From: Polaromonas eurypsychrophila
GTDB lineage: Bacteria; Pseudomonadota; Gammaproteobacteria; Burkholderiales; Burkholderiaceae_C
Length of the DNA stretch: 64,000 bases
Reading direction: 5' to 3'
NCBI RefSeq assembly: GCF_014641715.1
Contig: NZ_BMIG01000010.1
Location: 1 to 64,000, forward strand
Positions 55,433 to 64,000 of this stretch are shown here, piece by piece. Position 1 is the first letter of the stretch; the number at the start of each line of letters is the position of its first letter. A program made the position numbers and the translations under genes. The notes under the pieces were generated by a model. That model saw only the letters and a list, made by a program, of their open reading frames with translations. It was not told the origin of the DNA and made no database searches.

Positions 55433-56025
55433 GCGCCAACCAAGACGCAGTGACGATAGGCATCGTCTCGGTCAGCGACCGTGCCTCCAGTGGCGTCTAC
55501 GAAGACAAGGGCCTGCCGGCGCTCAAGGAATGGCTGGGCCGCGCGCTGCGCAACACTATCCGTTTTGAAGAACGCCTGATTCCCGATGAAAAAGAGCGCA
55601 TCAGCGCCACACTGATCGAACTGGTGGACGCCGGCTGCTCGCTGGTGCTGACCACCGGCGGCACCGGCCCGGCCCTGCGCGACGTGACGCCCGAAGCGAC
55701 GCTGGCCGTGGGCCACAAGGAGATGCCGGGTTTTGGTGAGCAGATGCGCCAGATCAGCCTGAAATTCGTGCCGACGGCCATCCTGTCACGCCAGTGCGCT
55801 GTGATCCGCGACCAGGCCCTGATCATGAACCTGCCGGGCCAGCCCAAGTCGATTGCCGAGACGCTGGAGGGCCTGAAAAACGCCGATGGTTCGCAGGCGG
55901 TGGCCGGCATTTTTTCCGCCGTGCCCTACTGCATCGACCTGATAGGCGGGCCCTATCTGGAAACCGACGAAGCCGTCTGCAAGGCCTTCAGGCCGAAATC
56001 GGCGATTCGGGCGCCTTCCGCCTGA
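55429..56025 (+). CDS. mog: molybdopterin adenylyltransferase
   Basis: A 198-residue MogA protein that adenylylates molybdopterin before Mo insertion, as needed by NasA. Motifs: IGIVSVSDRASSGVYEDKG, VLTTGGTGPALRDVTPEAT and LPGQPKSIAETLEGL. It begins with GTG overlapping the yjgA stop, so translation is probably coupled. Confidence 0.93.
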   Translation: MSANQDAVTIGIVSVSDRASSGVYEDKGLPALKEWLGRALRNTIRFEERLIPDEKERISATLIELVDAGCSLVLTTGGTGPALRDVTPEATLAVGHKEMPGFGEQMRQISLKFVPTAILSRQCAVIRDQALIMNLPGQPKSIAETLEGLKNADGSQAVAGIFSAVPYCIDLIGGPYLETDEAVCKAFRPKSAIRAPSA

Positions 56026-56044
56026 TTTTTTGCACCAAATCAAG

Positions 56045-56092
56045 CTCCAGCCCTTGATTGACGAGCGTGCGAAGCTATTGATTTCATAGCGC
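56045..56092. repeat. dispersed repeat B copy
   Basis: CTCCAGCCCTTGATTGACGA, then GCGTGCGAAGCTATTGATTT and CATAGCGC. It lies between the convergent mog and DUF349 genes. Confidence 0.7.
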
Positions 56093-56155
56093 TTTCATCA
56101 CCACCGCACGCCGTCCAGACGCCGCTCAGGCGCCCAGGACGGAGGAGCAAAAGGC

Positions 56156-59026
56156 TCAGCGCTTGAGCAGCGCCTTCAGCACATTCTGCAAGCGCCGAAC
56201 ATGCGCCGCGTCATGCGGCGCAGCCAGCACCTTGGCCGTGTCTTCGCCCCAGGTCTGCGCGGGTGTCGGGTCGTTGCGTTTGGTCAGCAGCACCAGTTGC
56301 AGCATGCGTCGAGCACTCAGATGTTCAGCTGGGGTTGGCAGCTCGGCGGCAATTTCCAGGCGCAGCAGCGTGTCGGCAGCATCCCCTTTGGGTGAGGACG
56401 ACAGCGCCTGCGTCCAGCCGCTTCGCGTGGCCGGCGTAACCAGCTTGCCAAGGGCCGAGGCATCGGGCACCAGCGCCGGGTCGCGCTTTTCCCAGGCAGT
56501 CAGCAGGTGGGTCAGCACCTCGCCATGCGCTTGCTCGGACAGCTTGCGCAGCGCCTGCTGGGCATGCTCGAACGCTTCACGCTGCGCGCGGAAAGCCGCG
56601 TCGCCCAGACGGGGGCCGCGCTCTTCGTAAGCTGGCCTGTCGCTGAAACGGCTTTCGCGCTCCGGGCGGTAAGGCTCGAACTTGTTGTCGGCCGGCCGGC
56701 CACCGCGCCCATCGGGCTTGCCGCCACCGGGACGTGCATCCTTGCGGTCGCCAAACTTGCCGCCACGGCCTGCGGGCACAGCCTCGGCCTTGCGCATGCC
56801 GGGGCGGTCGTCGCCGCGCATTGCCACCACCGGTTTAGCGGGTTTGGGCGGGGGTGCAGCAGGCGCCGGTGCAGTTTCTTCTTCAGTTTCTTCAGCAGTT
56901 TCTTCTGCAGGTGCTTCTGCGGACGCTTCGGCAACTTCAGCAGATTCATCTGCAGCGGGCGCCGTTGCGGGCTCTGCATCTGCTATCGTTTCAGGAGCTT
57001 CTTGTGCAGGCTCGTCAAGGGCTGTCGCCTGATTTTCTTCTGAAGTGGAGGCAGCATCAGCGCCTTCAACTGAAGCAGCAGGTGTTTCATCGCCCACCGC
57101 CGGCGCAGCGGCAGCCACAGCCGCGGGAGGCACGTACTGACCGCGCAGCCCGGCTTCCAGGTCGGCCATCGCGGTGCGGATTTTCTGCACATCGCCGCTG
57201 GCATTGGCGGCATCCAGCGCCTTGGACAGCACCACCACCATGCGGTCGTGTTCGCCCAGCGTGGACGCAGCTTTTTCGCGCTCGACCGTCTTGCGCTGGA
57301 AGGCGTCGTCGATCGGCTTGCGGAAGGCGTCCCAGAGTTTTTGCTCCTGCTTGCGCTCGATCGGCACGCCTTGCGCCTCGTGCTGCCAGCGCTGCTGCAG
57401 GTGTTTGACGGCGTCGATGTGCAATTGCGGCTCAGCGCCCAGCACCTGGGCTTCCTCGATCATGGCCTTGCGGCGCGCCAAGCTGTCGGCACGTGCGGCT
57501 TTCAGCGCGGTATCGGCCTGGTCCATCGCGGCTTTCCATTGCGGCTGGATCTCGGCGAAGGCTTTTTCGCTCAGGTGCCCGGCTGCCGTCCACTTCTCGA
57601 CAAAACCGTTGAGGCTGCGGATCTGGTGCTTCCAGTCGGTGTTGCCCTTGTTGGCTTCGGCCCAGGCCAGCACCTCGTCGATCAGCATGCGGCGCTCTGC
57701 CTTGACGGCTTCGCTTTGCTCCTTGACCTTGTCAAGCCAGGCTTCGACAATCTTGTGGGCTTCGTTGCAGGCATCGTCAAAACGCTTCCACATGGCGTGG
57801 TTGGGCGTGCCGCCCTGGTCACTGGTTTTCCAGAGTTCGCGCATCGCGCGCAAGGCTTCCTGCTGCTTGCGACCGCCCAGGGGTTTGGCCACCAAGGCTT
57901 CGGCCTTGGCGACCAGCTCTTCACGAATCTGATCGGCACGCCAGCGCTGCCAGCCTTCCAGCTCGCCGGCGGAGGTCAGCGCTGCATGCGCCGCGGTTTC
58001 CAGCGCGCTGTCGATGTTGCGGATGTTGTCCTTGAGCGCCTGGCGCAGCTCAGCCGCCACCTTGGGCGTTGCCTTTCCGTGGCCTTCGGTCACTTCGTGC
58101 TCCAGCCTGGTCAGCGCGGCCTGCACGGTGGCAGCCGATTTTTCACGCATGTCCTTGAGCACAGCGGGGTCGATTTTTGCCTTGGGGGCGCGCGCTGGCT
58201 GCTCACCCGCAGCACCAACGGCTGCCCGCGGCAGGCCGCGGGCACCGCGCAATTCGTCGGCCCAGACCGGCACGGCCGGCAGCGGCGCGGCCGTGTCCTC
58301 GGCGGCGGCCACGGCCAGCGAGAGAGCGCCCTGGAAGGCTTCCCACACGGCAAGCAACTGGCCGCGCGAGGCTTCGAGCAGCGGCGGGAATTTGGGGTCC
58401 ACGCTGGCCCAGTTGGCGTCCTTCGCGATCTCGTCGGCCTGGGTCTGCCAGTGCGTCACGTCGGCACGCAGCGCGTCCCAGGCGGACTGGGCATCGCGCC
58501 ATGATTTGGTCGACAACACTTCAATGCGCTGCGCAATCAGCACAGCGGCTTCCCTCTGCACCTGGGTGCGGTGCTGCAGGTCTTCAATCGTCTTGACGCG
58601 GTCAGCAAGTTGGCCTTTCAGGCCGGCCAGCGGTTCGCGCGACAGCGGCGCACCGGCTTTGGCGGCATCGCGCTGCCAGGCCAGCGCGTCGGCGAGATTA
58701 AGTTTTTTCAGGGCCAGCAGGGCCTGGCCTTTTTCAGCCCACTCGGCCGCAACCGCTTCCTGGTTTTTTGCGCGTTTGGCTTCGTCGAGCTTTTCCTTGA
58801 GTGGCTTCGCGGCGCCCTTGTCGCGATTGGCCAGGTCTTTGTAGACCTCGGCCATCTGCTCAGCGCTGGGTTCGGTGGCCAGCCACTCGCGGATACGGGT
58901 CGTGCGCTCGCCGGAGGTCGGTGCCGAGAAGGCGCCGCCGGTCAGGCCGTCCAGCGGATGGCTGTCAGCACTCTTGGAGGAAGGCGTTTTCACGGCGGAG
59001 GTTTCGGGTTTGGAAGGTTTGGACAT
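56156..59026 (-). CDS. DUF349 domain-containing protein
   Basis: A 956-residue, largely helical protein with repeated DUF349 units (for example WKAAMDQADTALKAARADSL and LWDAFRKPIDDAFQRKTVE). A long low-complexity Ala/Glu/Pro region (about residues 640-740) and a Gly/Arg/Asp-rich patch (about 745-830) separate the repeats from a C-terminal globular part ending LQNVLKALLKR. DUF349 proteins are coiled, cytosolic and of unknown function. I chose the ATG at 59026 (MSKPSKPETSAVK). Strong charge repeats may cause phase-separating behaviour, which is speculation. Confidence 0.88.
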   Translation of the reverse strand: MSKPSKPETSAVKTPSSKSADSHPLDGLTGGAFSAPTSGERTTRIREWLATEPSAEQMAEVYKDLANRDKGAAKPLKEKLDEAKRAKNQEAVAAEWAEKGQALLALKKLNLADALAWQRDAAKAGAPLSREPLAGLKGQLADRVKTIEDLQHRTQVQREAAVLIAQRIEVLSTKSWRDAQSAWDALRADVTHWQTQADEIAKDANWASVDPKFPPLLEASRGQLLAVWEAFQGALSLAVAAAEDTAAPLPAVPVWADELRGARGLPRAAVGAAGEQPARAPKAKIDPAVLKDMREKSAATVQAALTRLEHEVTEGHGKATPKVAAELRQALKDNIRNIDSALETAAHAALTSAGELEGWQRWRADQIREELVAKAEALVAKPLGGRKQQEALRAMRELWKTSDQGGTPNHAMWKRFDDACNEAHKIVEAWLDKVKEQSEAVKAERRMLIDEVLAWAEANKGNTDWKHQIRSLNGFVEKWTAAGHLSEKAFAEIQPQWKAAMDQADTALKAARADSLARRKAMIEEAQVLGAEPQLHIDAVKHLQQRWQHEAQGVPIERKQEQKLWDAFRKPIDDAFQRKTVEREKAASTLGEHDRMVVVLSKALDAANASGDVQKIRTAMADLEAGLRGQYVPPAAVAAAAPAVGDETPAASVEGADAASTSEENQATALDEPAQEAPETIADAEPATAPAADESAEVAEASAEAPAEETAEETEEETAPAPAAPPPKPAKPVVAMRGDDRPGMRKAEAVPAGRGGKFGDRKDARPGGGKPDGRGGRPADNKFEPYRPERESRFSDRPAYEERGPRLGDAAFRAQREAFEHAQQALRKLSEQAHGEVLTHLLTAWEKRDPALVPDASALGKLVTPATRSGWTQALSSSPKGDAADTLLRLEIAAELPTPAEHLSARRMLQLVLLTKRNDPTPAQTWGEDTAKVLAAPHDAAHVRRLQNVLKALLKR

Positions 59027-60450
59027 GGGGAAACGCAGCATAAAAATTAATAACAGCCGGTCGGGTCAACCGTGCGGGCGGAAGGCCACCACACGCGGCC
59101 AGGAAGGGATAGAGAGAGTGAACGGTCAGCGGAAAAAATACGGATCACGGCTCGCAAGGCCTGAACACGCCCACGCTTTAAAAACTAAAGCACTGCGGGT
59201 ATTTTCGCTGTTTTTACGGCATCGCCAAATTAAGCTCCGCGCGCGGGGTCCGTTGGGGGTCGTGTGGCAGCGTTTTGGTGGCCCCGAGGAAGAGCCGCGC
59301 CGGCGCCAGATCCCGGCTCACCAGGTAGTCTTTGACAGCCACGCCACGCCTGACCGCCAGCTCACGCATCGCGTCCTCGCTGACCGCCATGTCGGCCAGC
59401 AGCAGCTTTTCCAACTCAGACGCAGGCAGGTCTTTGGCCAGCCCGACCAGGTTGCGCGGCTTGGGCATGTCGGCGCGTTTGTAAACTTCCTTGAGCAGCA
59501 CCGGCACTTCAGTGGGGCTGACCGTGACCACGGCTGCGACCGTGTCGCCCTGCGTCAACAAGCTGCGGCGTTTCTCGGCACGCAGCAACTGGTCTAGCCG
59601 CTCGCGCTTGAAACCCTCTCGCTCGGCTTCCAGGCCGCTGGTGCCGACAACGGTCAGTTGCAGCGCAGGACGGTCCGTCAGCGCTTTCGCCACCTTGTCG
59701 AGCCCAGCCCTGGCTTCGGGCGCAAGACGGGCACTGCCGACCGCAAAACTGACACTGGCCATCTCTTCCCCGCCACCCCCAAAAGCGCCGGCCAGCAGGC
59801 TGAAGGGCGCGGTGATGGCCTTGACGATGACATTGAGAATCACCTTTACGATGATCGGCCCGAGGCTGAACTGCGGATCGTTGAGCGAGCCGCTGATCGG
59901 CAAATCGATATCGATCACGCCGTTGCGGTCAGCCAGCAGGGCCACCGCCAGCTTCACCGGCAGGCTGGCGGTGGCGCCCTCGACCTTGTCGCCGATGCTG
60001 AGCTGACTCAGATACCACCTTGTTGCGGGCAGTGAGCTGGCCGTCGGGCCGCACCACATAGTTGACGTCCACGCTGAGCTTGCAGCGGTTTATACCGTAA
60101 CCCGAATACTTGATGGCATCGGGCGACAGTGGCGGCAACTCCAGGTCGCGCACCTTGCCCTGGATGTCGAGCGCCAACGGCTGCGCCAGGGGGTTGAGTT
60201 TGCCAACGATTTCCAGCGAGGCTGTACCCTCCGCCCGGCTGCGCAATTCCAGGTCGGCCATGGCGGGGGCGCCGGCCACGGCCACCGAAGAAAACGCGCT
60301 GAGCTTGCCGCTGAGTTCGCTGAGGTTGGCCGAGTAGTTGGGTTTCACAAAACGGTCGAAAAACAGCACCTGGCCGTTGACCAGCGTAATCGGGCCGACG
60401 TTGATGACCGGTGCGCCCCCCCGTCCGGCCCTCGGTCTGGGCATTGTTTG

Positions 60451-60500
60451 GGCCTTCAGCCCTTGCTGGACGGTCATCGATAGCTCTTGTTTTAATAGCA
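60451..60500. repeat. repeat B copy inside the DUF748 gene
   Basis: GGCCTTCAGCCCTTGCTGGA, then CGGTCATCGATAGCTCTTGT and TTTAATAGCA. On the coding strand it reads AIKTRAIDDRPARAEGP, a stretch unlike the rest of the domain. It lies 29 bases from the G7 frameshift. Confidence 0.65.
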
Positions 60501-61970
60501 CCTACGGCGCCGAGCTGCGGCTTTAGCAGGTCCTGCAGGTTGATGCGGCCCTCTGGCGTGATGATCACGCGTGCAAAAAAGTCGCTTAGCACGGTCTCGC
60601 GCACATCCACGCGCGCGGCCTGGGCCGGGTCCAGCGCCACCGCCAGTCCGCGCAGGTTCAGCGCCTTCCACGCCAGCAGCCCCTCGCTGGGCGCCAGCGT
60701 GTTGGCTTGGAACTCTTCGAGCGCCACATCACCGGCCAGTTGCGCCTGCGGGCCGGCCGGCGTCTGGCGCCATGCGATGCGGCCACGAAAGCTCGCGTCG
60801 GCACGCAGCAAATCCACATTGAGTTGGTCGCCGAAATAAGGCTTGAAGGCCTGCAGCGGCAGGCGCTGCAACACGAGCTGGCCCTGCGCCTGCATGGGGG
60901 CCAGCCCCAGGCTGCCCTTCAACTCCAGCTTGCCGGGTGCCAAGCGCCCGCTTGCCAACTGCAGCGACGCACTCAACGGCATGGGTTTGGCGGCATGGGC
61001 TCGGGCCGACGGCCTGTCGTCGAGCAGCAGCCCCTGCAGTTGCGCCTTGACGCCCATGACTTCGAAGTCCACCGGTTTGGCGCCAGCCTTGTCCGAAAAC
61101 GACAGGGCGCCGCCGTCCAGCGACACATCGCTGATGGCGACACGCCAGGCCGAAGTGGTGGGGGCTGTGGGAGTGGTGGTTTTGTTGTCAGGCGCTGCGC
61201 CTGACTGTGGCCCCAGGCCATGGCTGGCCATCCGGCGCTCATACATCCAGCGCTTGTCGGCATCGCGGTACACCCGTGCCTTGGGCTGGTTCAGCTGCAT
61301 CTTGGCGGCCTTGAAGGATTGGGCAGCCACGTCGATGTCCATGCCGGTGACATCCACCCGCTGCACCGACACCAGCGAGGTTTTGCCTTCGGCCAGCAGG
61401 ATCTCGCGCACGGACAGTTTGGGCGCGGTGAGTTGCAAGACCTGCGCCTTGTCGCCACGGGCCGCCTGCCAGTTGATGCCCAACCCGGCGTCGAGCTGGC
61501 CGTTCAGGGCCGGCAGCAGAAACTGGCCGATGTATTTGGCGGCCATGTTCAGCGGCCAGGCCGTCAAGGTGGCATTGACCCGGGCCATCTGGTCGGTCGC
61601 GCTCCCGCTGAAGCTCAGCAATGCGGGCTTGGCTGCCGGCGCCGATGGGACCAGTCCAGCGTGGACAGCCTTCTTCCAGCCCGCGGCTTGCGGTGCGGTG
61701 GCAGCCACGGCAGCGGCGTCCAGACCGATGGACCCCTTGAACTGCAGCGGTGCGCCGGCCGCAAATGGAAAAGCAATCGCGGAGGCGTCGAGCACCAAGC
61801 CGTTCAACCGGATCTGTGCGGGCGAGGCCAGGCGTTGATCCAACCAGTTGACGGAGCCGCCGCGCACCGCGAGGCTGACCACCTGAACTTTCCAGGGCTT
61901 GGCTGATGCCAAGGCGGGCGCGGGGCGGGCCGCGCTTGCAGGCGCAGCGGGCGCCGGAGAAGGGGCATCG

Positions 61971-62026
61971 TTTTGGCCTCCAGCCCTTTCCGGACGGTTT
62001 CCGACAGCTATGCTTTTCGTAGCAAA
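61971..62026. repeat. repeat B copy inside the DUF748 gene
   Basis: TTTTGGCCTCCAGCCCTTTC, then CGGACGGTTTCCGACAGCTA and CGTAGCAAA. It encodes FATKSIAVGNRPERAGGQN in the gene, in frame. It is a clear match at both ends of the family consensus. Confidence 0.75.
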
Positions 62027-63161
62027 TTGTGCACTGGCCGGCAGCAGGTTCAATTGCCCGGCGCGGTCGCGCGTGATGCTGAGCACGGGCGACGTGAGCA
62101 CGATTGACGACAGCTTGATGACTTGCGCCAGCGGCCGCACATCGTCCATCACCACCTGCAGGCGCTCAAACGCCAGCAATTCCGGGACGGGCGCGGGCCC
62201 GTCGGCAGCGCTGAGCAGCCGAACCTGATCGGCCGTCACGGTGCCGGAAAGCTTGACCACGGGTTCGGGCGTCTGCTCAAAAGCCACTTTGAGGTCGGCA
62301 TGGAGTACCCCGCTTTGCAGCCGCAGCGGCAGGCTGGCCGGCAGGTAGCCGAGGTAAGGCCGCAGGTCCAGCGCGCTGAGCTGGAAAGTGGCGTCGGTTT
62401 TTCGGGTCTGGGCAAAAGGCGTGCCCTCGGCGGCGGTGTCAAAGCGGCTGCCGTTGAGCGTGAAGGTCAGGTGCGGCGCGGTCTTGATATCGCGCTGGGA
62501 GCGCAGATTGCTCAAAAAAGGCACGGGCAGCTTCAGGTCCCGCAGCTCGTGGCGCTTGCCCACGGCCAGGTCCTTGAAGTCCGCCCTGCCGTCGCTGAGC
62601 ACCAGGTTGTATAGCGCAAAACGCTGCGGCTTGCCGGCCGGCTCATCGGTGGCGGGTTTGAGGCGCTCCAGGATGTCGTCGATGTCGTAGCGCCCTTGCC
62701 CCAGGTGCGTCAGCGACAGCAGCGGTTCACCGACCTCGATGGCGTCAACCACGGGCGCCAGCCTTAGCAGGGACTGCAGCTCGCCATCTATATAGAGGCG
62801 CTTGATGGTTAGCTGAGGGATTTGCTGGGGAGACGCCTGAAGCAGCGGCGGTGCAGGCGACTGCGTAGATGGCTCTGAAGGTGATTGCGAAGAGGATACT
62901 GCCGCAGCGCCCGCTTTGGCGACGGCGAGGTCGCTCAATGTGAGTTCAAGCGACCAGGGCTTGAAGTCAATCGCCCCCACCGTGACCTGCCGCCCGAGCT
63001 TTTCAGACGCGCCTCTCTCAAGCTGGGACTTCAGGACAGCAGGCACGGCCGCCCAGGCCAGGGCCCACAACAGCAACAAGCCCACCTAGGCCCAAGCGGC
63101 GCGACGGTGCCAACGCGGCGACCGGGCAACGCCAAGCACGCGCGCCGACACGACGAGCCAT

Positions 63162-63568
63162 AAATCTGTGGCCCGGCTTTTCAAAACATTGCTTGTCATA
63201 GGCGACGAGTCTTTCGTGCCGGTGCTCAAAGGTCAATGATTTTTCGGCGACCCCATGCAGGCGCCACAAATGAAAAACCCCGGGCAGCTAGGCCGACCGG
63301 GGTTGACGGCGAACATGATGCTCATGCCGTCGGGCTTCGCAAAGAAGAGAAGTTCGTCTTCAGTGCGATGAAAGCAAGTGATTGCTCTCAGGTTTACCGG
63401 GATTGGTTACCCAGCGAATGCTTGAGGTACTCAAGCAATTGCAGGTTAAACCTCACCCGCGCTCCGGGCAAGTCAATATTTGTAATCAAAAAATGCCGGG
63501 CGATTGGGATTTTCTTGGCAGCTTTACATCTCGGGAATTTGTCCTACAGGCAGACAGGAGGAGCCACC
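63162..63568. other. gene-free stretch with one terminator-like hairpin
   Basis: I see no convincing gene in these 407 bases. At 63276-63304, AACCCCGG and CCGGGGTT form an 8-bp stem; on the minus strand it is followed by a short T run, so it could end a minus-strand transcript of unknown origin. GACGGC/GCCGTC just beside it (63305-63331) is a second inverted repeat. GC content falls towards the right. Confidence 0.5.
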
Positions 63569-63769
63569 GTGTTCAGCTTTTTTCGACTTGATTGCATGCT
63601 CCAGCAGTTTCTGCAAACACGCCGCAAGGCCTTGAGCTACTTGGATTTACTGGAAACACGTACAGCTAACTTCCAGAATTTGCAAAAACCGACCCCACTA
63701 GAGCAATTGCTCCAAAAACCGCCAAAACGGCCGATACAGAAGGTCTTTGCTTTGGATTTCCTTATTTAA
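63569..63769 (+). CDS. hypothetical small protein
   Basis: A 66-residue frame that starts with GTG, preceded at 7 bases by a strong AGGAGG. The protein begins MFSFFRLDCMLQQFLQTRRK and ends RPIQKVFALDFLI. It has many Gln, Leu and Lys residues and no family I know. Base composition is AT-richer than the upstream genes, pointing to a horizontally acquired segment that continues past the edge. Confidence 0.45.
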   Translation: MFSFFRLDCMLQQFLQTRRKALSYLDLLETRTANFQNLQKPTPLEQLLQKPPKRPIQKVFALDFLI

Positions 63770-63791
63770 TCCTTAATTTTATATATCAATC

Positions 63792-63953
63792 ATGATTGAT
63801 ATCATTGACAAGTTATTTAGACGGCCCATAGAATTCGCCGTCCCGGAGAAACCAAGGGACAACCCGAACCCGCTGCCGAATCCGGCAAAGTCAGACAAGG
63901 GTCAACACCCCGAGGCACGGCCTTGGTTTGATGGCGACCCAATCAAAGCGTGA
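63792..63953 (+). CDS. hypothetical small protein
   Basis: A 53-residue frame starting MIDIIDKLFRRPIEFAVPEK and ending FDGDPIKA, rich in Pro, Asp and Lys. There is no strong ribosome binding site. It follows the previous small frame by 22 bases and precedes another start at 63990, so the three could be one small operon. Function unknown. Confidence 0.35.
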   Translation: MIDIIDKLFRRPIEFAVPEKPRDNPNPLPNPAKSDKGQHPEARPWFDGDPIKA

Positions 63954-63989
63954 GAGCTCTAAAAGCCGCCGCGCATAGAAAGGAGTGCT

Positions 63990-64000
63990 ATGACAGCGCT
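63990..64000 (+). CDS. start of a gene cut by the window edge
   Basis: AAAGGAG followed by TGCT and ATG at 63990 is a good start site. Only MTA can be read, so nothing can be said of the product. Confidence 0.35.

Larger units (their letters stand above)
59214..63161 (-). pseudogene. DUF748 (AsmA-like) envelope protein with three frameshifts
   Basis: Joined across frames this is a protein of about 1,314 residues with an N-terminal membrane helix (GLLLLWALAWAAVPAVL) and long DUF748 repeats typical of AsmA-like lipid-transport or envelope proteins. The frames change at about 63087 (between RRLGL and GLLLLWA), within G7 at 60416-60422 (homology resumes at APVINVGPITLVNGQVLFFD), and near 60012 (LTARNKVV to LSQLSIGDKVEG). 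Each is explained by one surplus base. Two repeat B copies lie inside the gene (60451-60500 and 61971-62026). The C-terminus with VSFAVGSARLAPEARAGLDK is intact. Real decay or sequencing error cannot be told apart here. Confidence 0.8.

Noticed and set aside
63276..63331. A minus-strand small RNA made of two hairpins
   Set aside because: A terminator-like stem and a second palindrome are present, but I found no convincing promoter to the right, so it is left as an unassigned hairpin.

Overview
The window looks like chromosomal DNA of a high-GC betaproteobacterium of the order Burkholderiales, most likely a Comamonadaceae member close to Polaromonas or Rhodoferax. The grounds are the gene order (quinone oxidoreductase, tpiA, secG, tRNA-Leu, nuoA-N, DUF2818, NUDIX, DUF1178), the protein sequences, and several dispersed repeat types I associate with that family. 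The taxonomic call is by recognition, not by a search.

Region 1 (254-19358, all minus strand) is the respiratory complex I locus. A quinone oxidoreductase, tpiA, secG and tRNA-Leu(GAG) precede all fourteen nuo genes, then DUF2818, a NUDIX hydrolase and DUF1178. Many junctions are ATGA overlaps. A 332-bp MITE-like element with CTAG target duplications sits exactly at the stop codon of the DUF2818 gene, and repeats have entered the nuoL-nuoK, nuoI-nuoH and nuoD-nuoC gaps.

Region 2 (19429-29687) is mostly housekeeping: rpsO-pnp with a clear terminator, an aminotransferase and a periplasmic binding protein, a small Hsp20-like protein, a decayed alpha/beta-hydrolase lipoprotein beside an unknown gene, a YbaY-LprI fusion overlapping a carboxylesterase, and tsaD.

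Region 3 (29732-48063) is a complete assimilatory nitrate locus: a NasT-like ANTAR regulator, nitrate ABC transporter nrtABD, a NarK-type transporter, a receiver-cyclase protein, a PP2C phosphatase/kinase (frameshifted), a second ANTAR regulator with PilJ-type sensor domains, nirB-nirD-nasA, ybiB and cobA (siroheme supply). nrtA, nirB and narK each have a sigma-54 type -24/-12 promoter. The nrtA and nirB leaders carry hairpins whose six-base loops follow the A..G.. pattern bound by ANTAR proteins. In the nrtA leader the hairpin is followed by an intrinsic terminator just before the gene. The layout therefore suggests two-step control: nitrogen limitation at the promoter (NtrC/sigma-54) and nitrate-dependent antitermination in the leader.

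Region 4 (48182-64000) is more accessory: an orphan membrane protein with Sel1-like character, an HI0933-family flavoprotein, rpsU, yqeY, a FitAB-type toxin-antitoxin pair flanked by a second copy of the yqeY 3' end, pmbA/yjgA, mog, a DUF349 protein and a DUF748 protein with three frameshifts. Low-GC small open frames lie at the right edge. A roughly 50-60 bp dispersed repeat occurs at least ten times in the window, four of them inside coding sequence. All four frameshifts in otherwise normal genes behave as one surplus base, so sequencing error must be weighed against real decay.
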